NCBI RefSeq assembly: GCF_001187865.1
Contig: NZ_LGIT01000007.1
Coordinates: 28,077-92,076, forward strand
Length of the DNA: 64,000 bases
Source: Klebsiella sp. RIT-PI-d
Lineage (GTDB): Bacteria; Pseudomonadota; Gammaproteobacteria; Enterobacterales; Enterobacteriaceae
Direction: 5' to 3'
The notes below the pieces were generated by a model. It was not told the DNA's origin and did no database searches. It was given only the letters and a program-made list of their open reading frames with translations. Below are positions 57,345 through 64,000 of the stretch, one piece after another. How positions within the stretch are numbered: the first letter of the stretch is position 1; each line of letters starts with the position of its first letter. The position numbers and the translations under genes were made by a program.

Positions 57345-60131
57345 TTAGTGAGCCTGATCCCAGTTTTCGCCGCTATCTACTTCCACCAGCAGCGGAACGT
57401 CAAGTTGCGTACAGTTTTCCATCAGCTCATGGATCTTTTTCGACACCGCTGCAACGTCATCTTTATGCACTTCGAATACCAGTTCATCGTGCACCTGCAT
57501 GATCATCTGCACCCGCGGTTTTTCTGTTTCGAGCCATGCATCGACTGCAATCATTGCCCGCTTGATAATATCTGCCGCAGTTCCCTGCATCGGCGCATTG
57601 ATGGCCGCACGTTCCGCCCCTGCCCGACGCGCTGCGTTGCTGGATTTAATGTCTGGCAGATAAAGCCGACGGCCATCCAGCGTTTCAACATAGCCTTTGT
57701 CTTTTGCCTGAGCACGCGTCCGCTCCATATACTCCAGTACGCCAGGATAGCGTTCAAAGTAGAGATCCATATACTTCTGCGATTCTTTGCGCGGTATATT
57801 CAGCTGGCGTGACAGGCCGAATGCACTCATGCCATAAATCAGACCAAAGTTAATCGCTTTTGCACTGCGGCGCTGTTCATTTGATACGCTCTCCAGCGGC
57901 AGTCCAAACACCTCTGCAGCGGTAGCACGGTGGATGTCTTTACCTTCGGCAAATGCCGTTAACAGCCCTTTGTCGCGCGACAGATGCGCCATAATACGAA
58001 GTTCAATCTGCGAGTAGTCGGCAGAGACAATGACATAATCTTTCGGCGCAATAAAAGCCTGACGAATGCGACGCCCTTCGTCGTTACGTACCGGAATGTT
58101 TTGCAGGTTCGGATCGGTGGATGAGAGCCGTCCGGTAGCAGTAACCGCCTGATGATAGGATGTATGAACGCGGCCGGTTTTCGGGTTAATCATCAGCGGC
58201 AGCTTATCGGTATAGGTCGATTTAAGCTTCGCCAGACCGCGATACTCAAGGATCACTTTTGGCAGCGGATAATCCAGCGCCAGTTCTTCCAGCACCTCTT
58301 CAGACGTTGAAGGCGCGCCACCCGGCGTCTTCTTCAGCGGTTTTATTCCCTGTTTTTCGAACAGAATTGTTTGCAGCTGTTTAGTCGATGAGAGATTAAA
58401 CGGTTCGCCAGCAATATCGTGTGCTTTCTGTTCCAGCTCGTTCAGACGCAGGGCGATTTCACCGGAATGCTTATGCAGTACCGCAGGATCGATTTTTACG
58501 CCGTTGCGTTCGATACGGGAGATAACCGGCACCAGCGGCATCTCAATGTTCTGGAAGATATTAAGTGGCCCGGTTTCTTTTTGCAGTTCCGGCCACATCT
58601 TCAGGTGCAGTTGCAGGGTTACATCGGCATCTTCTGCCGCATAGTGCCCCGCTTCTTCAAGTGCAATCTGATTAAACGTCAGTTGATTCTTACCCTTGCC
58701 GGCAATTTCTTCGAAAGAGACGGTTTTATGCTTTAACCAGCGATCGGACAGAGAGTCCATATCATGACGTCCTACTACGCTATTGAGCGTGTAAGATTCC
58801 AGCATGGTGTCAAAAGCGATGCCGCGCAGTTCAATGCCGTAGTTTTGCAGGATCCCACGGTCAAACTTCAGATTTTGTCCGATCTTAAGGGCATTCTCAT
58901 CTTCAAGTAGCGGCTTAAGTAATTCGAGTACCCGCTCACGCGAAAGCTGTTCTGGCGCGTCAAGGTAGTCATGTGCGACCGGAATATATGCCGCCACGCC
59001 AGGTTCCGTTGCAAAAGAGATCCCCACCAGGTTAGCACTGATATTATCCAGGCTGTCAGTTTCGGTATCAAAAGCAAATACGGGCGTGTCCTTCAGTATC
59101 GCGATCCAGTTTGCCAGCGTTTCTTCATCAAGAATAGTGACGTAGCGCTCGGCTGACAGTGTGGCAACGGAGGGGATAACTTCCGCTTCTGCAACCTGCG
59201 CATCTTGCGCTTTTGCTGCGGGCTTTGCCCCTCTCGCCTGTAACCATTTTCCGGCCTCGAGATCGCTAAACCAGCGCTTAAATTCGTATTTCTGAAACAG
59301 TTCCAGCAGTTCTTCAACCGCGGGTTGCTGTACGTGCAGCTGTTCACACGTTAATTCCAGTTCAACATCCGTTTTGATGGTTGCCAGCTGATAAGAGAGG
59401 TAGGCGACCTCTTTATTCTGCTCAAGCTTTGCCGCCATGGTTTTCGCACCACGGAAAGACAGGCCAGCAATTTTTTCCGGCTCGGCATACAGTGCATCAA
59501 GCCCTCCCAGCCCCTGCAACAGGGCCTGGGCAGTTTTCTCACCCACCCCCGGCACGCCAGGAATGTTATCTGATGAGTCACCCATCAGGGCCAGGAAGTC
59601 GATGATAAGCTCTGGCGGCACGCCATATTTACTCTCAACTTCTTCCGGCCCGAGAATAGTATTGGTCATGGTGTTAATGAGGGTGATATTAGGCGTCACT
59701 AACTGCGCCATGTCTTTATCACCGGTACTGATCAGCACCGCCCGCCCTGCTTTGTCAGCTTCACGTGCGAGTGTACCAATAACGTCATCGGCTTCGACAC
59801 CGGATACCGCCATTAATGGCAGACCCATCGCTTTTACCATGGCATGTAACGGCTCGATCTGCGCACGCAGATCGTCAGGCATCGGTGGACGATGGGACTT
59901 ATAGTGCTCAAATAACTCATCGCGAAAGGTTTTACCTTTAGCATCAAAGACGACCACGGCGTGGGTAGGCTGATATTGCATAATCAGACTGCGCAACATA
60001 TTGAGCACGCCGTACATGGCGCCCGTCGGTTCCCCGGCGCTGTTGGTCAGAGGAGGAAACGCATGATAGGCCCGATAGAGGTAAGAGGAACCATCAACCA
60101 GGATAAGTGGGTTTTCTGAGATCTGAACCAT
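57345..60131 (-). CDS. polA: DNA polymerase I
   Basis: PolA has 5'-3' exonuclease, 3'-5' exonuclease and polymerase domains for repair and Okazaki fragment processing. The start [20 protein letters not shown] gives 928 residues; an ATG three codons earlier is possible. The 5' nuclease has [11 protein letters not shown] and [18 protein letters not shown]; the proofreading domain [11 protein letters not shown]; the polymerase motif [12 protein letters not shown], motif [15 protein letters not shown] and motif [10 protein letters not shown]. Two DnaA-box-like sequences lie upstream. In E. coli yihG and yihF lie between polA and dsbA; here they are absent. Confidence 0.98.
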   Translation of the reverse strand: MVQISENPLILVDGSSYLYRAYHAFPPLTNSAGEPTGAMYGVLNMLRSLIMQYQPTHAVVVFDAKGKTFRDELFEHYKSHRPPMPDDLRAQIEPLHAMVKAMGLPLMAVSGVEADDVIGTLAREADKAGRAVLISTGDKDMAQLVTPNITLINTMTNTILGPEEVESKYGVPPELIIDFLALMGDSSDNIPGVPGVGEKTAQALLQGLGGLDALYAEPEKIAGLSFRGAKTMAAKLEQNKEVAYLSYQLATIKTDVELELTCEQLHVQQPAVEELLELFQKYEFKRWFSDLEAGKWLQARGAKPAAKAQDAQVAEAEVIPSVATLSAERYVTILDEETLANWIAILKDTPVFAFDTETDSLDNISANLVGISFATEPGVAAYIPVAHDYLDAPEQLSRERVLELLKPLLEDENALKIGQNLKFDRGILQNYGIELRGIAFDTMLESYTLNSVVGRHDMDSLSDRWLKHKTVSFEEIAGKGKNQLTFNQIALEEAGHYAAEDADVTLQLHLKMWPELQKETGPLNIFQNIEMPLVPVISRIERNGVKIDPAVLHKHSGEIALRLNELEQKAHDIAGEPFNLSSTKQLQTILFEKQGIKPLKKTPGGAPSTSEEVLEELALDYPLPKVILEYRGLAKLKSTYTDKLPLMINPKTGRVHTSYHQAVTATGRLSSTDPNLQNIPVRNDEGRRIRQAFIAPKDYVIVSADYSQIELRIMAHLSRDKGLLTAFAEGKDIHRATAAEVFGLPLESVSNEQRRSAKAINFGLIYGMSAFGLSRQLNIPRKESQKYMDLYFERYPGVLEYMERTRAQAKDKGYVETLDGRRLYLPDIKSSNAARRAGAERAAINAPMQGTAADIIKRAMIAVDAWLETEKPRVQMIMQVHDELVFEVHKDDVAAVSKKIHELMENCTQLDVPLLVEVDSGENWDQAH

Positions 60132-60531
60132 AATTTCCATGCCTGTTTATCAATTTATGGTTAAAGGATGCCACAGACAGGCTAAAAACTTGAATTTTTC
60201 CCTCACATTGATCGAAAAGAATTCACGATCCTGAAGATCGATCGCAGAGGGCTTCTGTGGATAACTTTGTGCATAGAATTTTACGCACGCATAAAATGGG
60301 AAAGATGCATAAGGTGAATACGCATAATTTTCTTTATATTCATATAATTATTTACGATCGCTGGCTATTTCAGGATCAACGCTGGTAATTTAACCGATGT
60401 GGATATAAGTGCTCTTTTTTATAACATCCAGGTGTCCTGATATCACATTTTTAATATTTTCTCGGGCCGGGCAAAACAGGCAGCGTTAGCGTACTTAAGG
60501 TAATTATTCCTGCAGATTCTATTACAGACAC
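60132..60531. other. polA upstream region with GATC cluster
   Basis: This 400-base non-coding stretch replaces the yihG-yihF region of E. coli. It contains four GATC sites within 34 bases (60210, 60227, 60236, 60240), DnaA-box-like sequences (60256-60276), and otherwise AT-rich sequence without an ORF. No remnant of yihF or yihG was recognised. Confidence 0.5.
60256..60276. promoter_or_regulatory. Two DnaA boxes upstream of polA
   Basis: TGTGGATAA (60256-60264) is a perfect reverse copy of TTATCCACA, and TGTGCATAG (60268-60276) is a one-mismatch copy three bases further. DnaA control of polA has been reported in E. coli. The pair lies about 125 bases before the polA start. Confidence 0.65.
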
Positions 60532-60564
60532 AAAAAAGCCTGAGGTATTCGCTCAGGCTTTTTT
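60532..60564 (-). terminator. Terminator of dsbA
   Basis: AAGCCTGAG and CTCAGGCTT pair around GTATTCG with T runs on both sides, 16 bases after the dsbA stop. Confidence 0.9.
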
Positions 60565-60579
60565 ACGTTCAAAATGAGA

Positions 60580-61203
60580 TTACTTTTTTTCGACCAGTTG
60601 TTTTACTGCATCGGCATATTGCTGGATAAACATATCCATATTGCTGGTATCCATGCCCTGCGGATTCAGCTGATATTTCCCGTTTACATACATCGCAGGA
60701 ACACCGCGAAGTTGCAGATCGGCAGCCGCTTTTTCCTGCTGAGCAACCAGGGATTTCACCACAAAACTGTTCCAGGCTGCATCGTATTCTTCGCCTTTCA
60801 CACCCGCATCCACGAACACTTTACGGATATCAGCAACGGATTGTACTGTTTGCGTCTTTTGTACGGCGTTAAACATTGGTGCAGTGATTTTATCTTCCAC
60901 GCCCAGCGCGACAGCAACTGCCCAGGCCTGGGTCATTTCTTTACCCAACGGGCCAAGAAACTCGACATGGTACTTTGTCATCTTAGTGCCTTCTGGCAGT
61001 TTCTTTTTGACGCTATCAGAAACATGCAGCACTTCTTCAAATTCGTAGCAGTGCGGGCAGTAGAATGAGAAAAACTCCAGTACCTGAGGCTCACCGGCGA
61101 CCGGTTGATCAAGCGTGATGTATTCCTTACCGTCGGTGATCTGTGCGGCGGACGCGCTAAATGCCAGAATCATGCCTGCCAGTGCCAGCCAAATTTTTTT
61201 CAT
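60580..61203 (-). CDS. dsbA: Thiol:disulfide oxidoreductase DsbA
   Basis: DsbA introduces disulfides into exported proteins and is reoxidised by DsbB. The start [20 protein letters not shown] (signal peptide) gives 207 residues; upstream in-frame codons lack family similarity. The thioredoxin-like active site is YCPHCYEF with the helical insertion domain following and the cis-Pro in [10 protein letters not shown]. It is 26 bases after srkA, in the same operon. Confidence 0.98.
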   Translation of the reverse strand: MKKIWLALAGMILAFSASAAQITDGKEYITLDQPVAGEPQVLEFFSFYCPHCYEFEEVLHVSDSVKKKLPEGTKMTKYHVEFLGPLGKEMTQAWAVAVALGVEDKITAPMFNAVQKTQTVQSVADIRKVFVDAGVKGEEYDAAWNSFVVKSLVAQQEKAAADLQLRGVPAMYVNGKYQLNPQGMDTSNMDMFIQQYADAVKQLVEKK

Positions 61204-61229
61204 TGTTAACTCTCTCCTGAATATATTCA

Positions 61230-62216
61230 TTAATACATTGGTGTTAATTGTAGAGGGGGTTGTTGTAAAACCCGAATTTGCTCTGTGAAGATTTGTTTTT
61301 GTTTATACCAGTAATCTTCCTCTGCAAGCCAGGGGAAGTTAGCCGGAAAAGCGGGGTCGTCCCAGCGGCGGATTAGCCATGCCAGATAATAAACCAGCCT
61401 CATTGCACGTAGAGGCTCAATAAGTCCTATTTCGTTGACGTTAAACTCACTGAACTCTTCATAGGCTTCAATAATAGTTTCCAGCTGCATACGCTGCTCG
61501 GCTTTGTCTCCATTGAGCAGCATCCAGAGATCCTGGATAGCCGGGCCACTGCGCGCATCATCCAAATCAACAAATAGCGGGCCATCACGCCAGAGGATAT
61601 TACCGGCATGACAATCACCGTGCAGACGTAAAGCCGGGAATCGAGTGTGCCACTGGCCATTAACAGCTTCGATCAACGCATCGGTAGTCTGCAAAAAGGC
61701 CTCTTTTTGCCGGGCAGGAATTAGCGTGCAACTTTCCAGGATCCTTCGTGGTTCAATCAGGTATTCCTGGACACCTATCGCAGGACGGAACGTGAAAGGC
61801 TTTTTACGTCCTGTTTGATGTAGACGCCCCAGATAGCGTCCGACCCATTCCATTTGATCCAGATTATCTGCTTCAAACTGGCGGCCTCCCATGCTCGGGA
61901 ATACCGCATAGAAAAAGCCCTGATGGGTCAGAAGAGTTTTGCCGTTGAACTGCAGAGGGGCGGCAACGGGCACGTCGTCATGCTCAAGCTCAAGCGCAAA
62001 TTGATGCTCTTCCTCAATTTGCGCAGCCGACCAGCGTTCAGGGCGATAAAATTTGACCACAAACCGGCGGCGATCTTCATCCTGAAATTGATAGACACGG
62101 TTTTCATAGCTGTTAAGCGCTGTGAGACCGGAATCCACCCGAATGCCCTGCTCGAAGAGCGCATCCATGATGGTATCCGGGTGTAGTGTCTGGAATGTGA
62201 AAGCCTTATCGTTCAT
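61230..62216 (-). CDS. srkA: Stress response kinase A (YihE/RdoA)
   Basis: SrkA is a Ser/Thr kinase of the choline-kinase-like fold that counters stress-induced death and MazF. The 328-residue protein has [16 protein letters not shown] (catalytic Asp, Asn) and [16 protein letters not shown] (metal Asp), with [10 protein letters not shown] providing the ATP Lys. It precedes dsbA, with a CpxR box upstream, as in the Cpx-controlled E. coli operon. Confidence 0.96.
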   Translation of the reverse strand: MNDKAFTFQTLHPDTIMDALFEQGIRVDSGLTALNSYENRVYQFQDEDRRRFVVKFYRPERWSAAQIEEEHQFALELEHDDVPVAAPLQFNGKTLLTHQGFFYAVFPSMGGRQFEADNLDQMEWVGRYLGRLHQTGRKKPFTFRPAIGVQEYLIEPRRILESCTLIPARQKEAFLQTTDALIEAVNGQWHTRFPALRLHGDCHAGNILWRDGPLFVDLDDARSGPAIQDLWMLLNGDKAEQRMQLETIIEAYEEFSEFNVNEIGLIEPLRAMRLVYYLAWLIRRWDDPAFPANFPWLAEEDYWYKQKQIFTEQIRVLQQPPLQLTPMY

Positions 62217-62279
62217 CCTGTTATCCGAAAATATACGAATGATTCAGGATATCATTTCAAAACGCTTTCGGAGGCTCCG

Positions 62280-62294
62280 CTTACAAGGTTTTAC
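62280..62294 (-). promoter_or_regulatory. CpxR box upstream of srkA-dsbA
   Basis: On the minus strand GTAAAACCTTGTAAG fits GTAAA-N5-GTAAR. It straddles the stop codon of yihD about 65 bases before the srkA start, where the Cpx-regulated promoter of srkA-dsbA lies in E. coli. Confidence 0.75.
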
Positions 62295-62560
62295 TCTTTA
62301 ATTACGCCACGGGCGCGCAGGAGCGCAGTTTTAAAGTCCTCTTCATAATCTTTTTGAATACCGGGAATGACAGCGTCTTTCGATGAGTCGCGCATTTTCA
62401 GGTGATAGATCAGAATATCGTCAGAAAGGTCGGCAAAATCGCCTTCATAGCCTGACTCAGCGGCCAGCTTCTGTAAAAATTGAACCAGATTTAGTTCTGG
62501 TTCGTTTTGCCATGCAGGTTGAAGTAGTTCAATCACTTCATTAAGACGTTTACACTTCAT
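62291..62560 (-). CDS. yihD: YihD (DUF1040) protein
   Basis: An 89-residue cytoplasmic protein, [20 protein letters not shown] ... [10 protein letters not shown], matching E. coli YihD in length and nearly all positions. It is monocistronic, between srkA and mobA. No function is established. Confidence 0.95.
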   Translation of the reverse strand: MKCKRLNEVIELLQPAWQNEPELNLVQFLQKLAAESGYEGDFADLSDDILIYHLKMRDSSKDAVIPGIQKDYEEDFKTALLRARGVIKE

Positions 62561-62629
62561 ATCTCGGCTCCTTATTTTTAGTGTAGATACGTTAGCAGGG
62601 TCAAACCCACAATAAAAGAGGCGATATTA

Positions 62630-63214
62630 GTGGATGAGAGTAGTGCAGTAACAGGTGTTGTGCTGGCAGGAGGACGATCGACACGAATGGGGGGACAGGA
62701 TAAGGGACTTATTCAGCTGAATGGGCGTCCCCTGTGGAGATGGGTGGCTGACTGCCTTTCTTCTCAGACAAATAGCGTGGTTATCAGTGCCAATCGCAAT
62801 ATCGATACTTACCGTGCCAGTGGACTTATCGTCATTCAGGATTCACTGGCCGATTTCCAGGGCCCTCTTGCTGGTATGCTCTCCGTTATGCAACAGTCAG
62901 CCGGCGACTGGTTTTTGTTTTGCTCCTGCGATACTCCCTATATTCCTGCCGATCTGCTGTCACGTTTTAAAGATAGGCTAAACGAAGCACCGGCGGTGTG
63001 GGTTAGCGATGGTGAGCGCGATCATCCAACAATAGTGCTTCTGCATCGCTGTCTGATCCCTTTCTTAGAGAGCTATCTTCAGGCAGGAGAGCGACGCGTG
63101 ATGGTTTTTTTGCGCCAGAACGGTGGGCATTCCGTCGATTTTAGCGATCGGCGGGCGGCTTTTTTAAATGTGAATACACCTGAGGAGCTTGAGCGATGGC
63201 AGGAAAGAGGATGA
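62630..63214 (+). CDS. mobA: Molybdenum cofactor guanylyltransferase MobA
   Basis: MobA attaches GMP to Mo-molybdopterin to make the MGD cofactor of enzymes such as FdoG. The 194-residue protein starts at GTG (AGAGG upstream) and has the nucleotide-binding [15 protein letters not shown] and the metal Asp in CSCDTPYIP. It overlaps mobB by 19 bases, or four bases if mobB begins at 63211. Confidence 0.96.
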   Translation: MDESSAVTGVVLAGGRSTRMGGQDKGLIQLNGRPLWRWVADCLSSQTNSVVISANRNIDTYRASGLIVIQDSLADFQGPLAGMLSVMQQSAGDWFLFCSCDTPYIPADLLSRFKDRLNEAPAVWVSDGERDHPTIVLLHRCLIPFLESYLQAGERRVMVFLRQNGGHSVDFSDRRAAFLNVNTPEELERWQERG

Positions 63215-63723
63215 CGCCGTTATTAGCTATTGCTGCATGGAGCGGTACAGGTAAAACAACACTGCTTAAAAATCTCATTCCTGCCTTATGCGCATGTGGT
63301 ATCAGACCCGGATTGATTAAGCATACGCATCATCAGATGGATGTTGATAAACCCGGTAAGGACAGTTATGAATTGCGTAAAGCAGGTGCTGCACAAACGA
63401 TGGTGGCCAGTCAGCATCGTTGGGCATTGATGACTGAAACGCCGGAAGCGAAACCGCTGGATCTTGATTATCTGGTTAGTCGTATGGACCACTCAGCGCT
63501 GGATCTGGTTCTTATTGAAGGTTTTAAGCACGAGAATGTGGCAAAAATTTTGCTCTTCAGAAGCGGAGCGGGGCACGATATTAGCGAATTACTCCTGGAT
63601 GAGTATGTCATTGCTGTTGCCAGCGATGTTCCCATAGCTTGCGAAGTACCGACGCTAAATTTAAATGACACTGAAGAGATCGTATCGTTTATTCAGCAAT
63701 GGATGGCGCGAATACAGGAATAG
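63196..63723 (+). CDS. mobB: Molybdopterin-guanine dinucleotide GTP-binding protein MobB
   Basis: MobB binds GTP and assists MobA; it is not essential in E. coli. The 175-residue protein has Walker [10 protein letters not shown] near residue 15 and [19 protein letters not shown], with [10 protein letters not shown] as Walker B region. ATG at 63196 gives the length listed for E. coli; ATG at 63211, with the ATGA overlap to mobA, is an alternative start. Confidence 0.95.
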   Translation: MAGKRMTPLLAIAAWSGTGKTTLLKNLIPALCACGIRPGLIKHTHHQMDVDKPGKDSYELRKAGAAQTMVASQHRWALMTETPEAKPLDLDYLVSRMDHSALDLVLIEGFKHENVAKILLFRSGAGHDISELLLDEYVIAVASDVPIACEVPTLNLNDTEEIVSFIQQWMARIQE

Positions 63724-63742
63724 CGTTTCTCAGCATGGCTCT

Positions 63743-63772
63743 GCCCGGCAGTCGTACGCGTTCCGGGCCTGC
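63743..63772 (+). repeat. REP-like element after mobB
   Basis: GCCCGGCAGTCGTACGCGTT followed by CCGGGCCTGC has the REP head and tail with a divergent centre. It lies between the convergent mobB and the rRNA operon. Confidence 0.6.
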
Positions 63773-63838
63773 AAAATCAGTACGGCTGAGGTGTACAAAC
63801 TGCGGGGCGGTATAAAATGGTGATAAATACAAAAACGC

Positions 63839-63867
63839 AAAAAGCCCATCCGTAAGGATGGGCTTTT
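63839..63867 (-). terminator. rRNA operon terminator
   Basis: GCCCATCC and GGATGGGC pair around GTAA with A/T runs on both sides; on the minus strand it follows the 5S gene by about 12 bases and also faces mobB. Confidence 0.88.
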
Positions 63868-63877
63868 CACTTGTTTG

Positions 63878-63997
63878 ATGCCTGGCAGTTCCCTACTCTC
63901 GCATGGGGAGACCCCACACTACCATCGGCGCTACGGCGTTTCACTTCTGAGTTCGGCATGGGGTCAGGTGGGACCGCCGCGCTAGTGCCGCCAGGCA
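63878..63997 (-). rRNA. rrf: 5S ribosomal RNA
   Basis: The reverse complement begins TGCCTGGCGGCACTAGCGCG and ends GGGAACTGCCAGGCAT, 120 bases, with the standard GTCCCACCTGACCCCATGCC and CCGATGGTAGTGTGGGGTC segments. It is the last gene of an rRNA operon (E. coli rrnA position, next to mobB) whose 23S and 16S genes lie beyond the window edge. Confidence 0.99.
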
Positions 63998-64000
63998 AAT

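Overview
The window is a stretch of chromosome from an enterobacterium of the Escherichia/Salmonella/Citrobacter group. Gene order follows the E. coli 87-89 min region (rpmE-priA-cytR-ftsN-hslVU-menA-rraA ... cpx ... sodA-rha ... fdo ... bipA-gln ... polA-dsbA-mobAB-rrf), and most proteins match my recollection of the E. coli proteins almost residue for residue, with near-identical lengths. No prophage, transposase, IS element, CRISPR array or tRNA was seen. The species cannot be named from this sequence alone.

Layout. 1-9140: partial KdgM-type porin, ribosomal protein L31, replication restart helicase, CytR, FtsN, the HslVU protease with its heat-shock promoter, MenA and RraA. 9141-15060: the usual zapB-glpFKX-fpr-tpiA-cdh-sbp block is missing and rraA is followed directly by a REP-like element and pfkA, then fieF, a secreted DUF3757-type protein, and the Cpx envelope-stress module (cpxP with the 3'-UTR sRNA CpxQ, cpxR, cpxA). 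15061-18735: yiiM, a 2-keto-3-deoxygluconate (KDG) branch (DapA-family aldolase plus KdgT permease, each preceded by a KdgR-type palindrome), and sodA with a Fur box. 19023-27249: complete rhamnose locus (rhaT, rhaR, rhaS, rhaBAD, a lactaldehyde reductase gene inserted in the operon, rhaM). 27358-36134 is the accessory part: a beta-glucoside-type locus (glycoporin, GH4 phospho-glucosidase, PTS EIIC without EIIA/EIIB, GntR regulator), an XRE-cupin regulator divergent from azlCD, lipoprotein yiiG, and a small AT-rich gene encoding a stefin-like (cystatin fold) protein. 36223-42928: formate dehydrogenase-O (fdhD, fdoGHI, fdhE) with an in-frame selenocysteine UGA and its SECIS hairpin. 42955-44190: small ORF, esterase, HigA antitoxin remnant. 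44202-47075: translationally coupled yihX-yihY-dtd-fabY. 47264-53694: bipA and the nitrogen-control operon glnA-glnL-glnG with sigma54 and NtrC sites, then yshB. 53757-57197: hemN, an unannotated-looking small membrane ORF, yihI, CsrC sRNA, engB, Spot 42 sRNA. 57345-63997: polA, srkA-dsbA, yihD, mobA-mobB, and the 5S gene ending an rRNA operon on the minus strand.

How it fits together. Several genes share one envelope and redox theme: Cpx (CpxR boxes at cpxP/cpxR and upstream of srkA-dsbA, CpxQ), DsbA, and secreted cysteine-containing proteins. Sugar-acid and deoxysugar catabolism is linked by predicted KdgR and CRP sites. Formate dehydrogenase maturation (FdhD, FdhE, MobA/MobB for the molybdenum cofactor) is spread over the window.

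The strongest candidates for something new are the stefin-like protein (35850-36134), the orphan-EIIC beta-glucoside locus with an exact 14-bp palindrome in its promoter (29171-29184), the TTG-initiated 60-codon membrane ORF coupled to hemN (55133-55315), and the gene loss at the rraA-pfkA junction. All assignments rest on reading the sequence and on recalled family knowledge; no database search was run.
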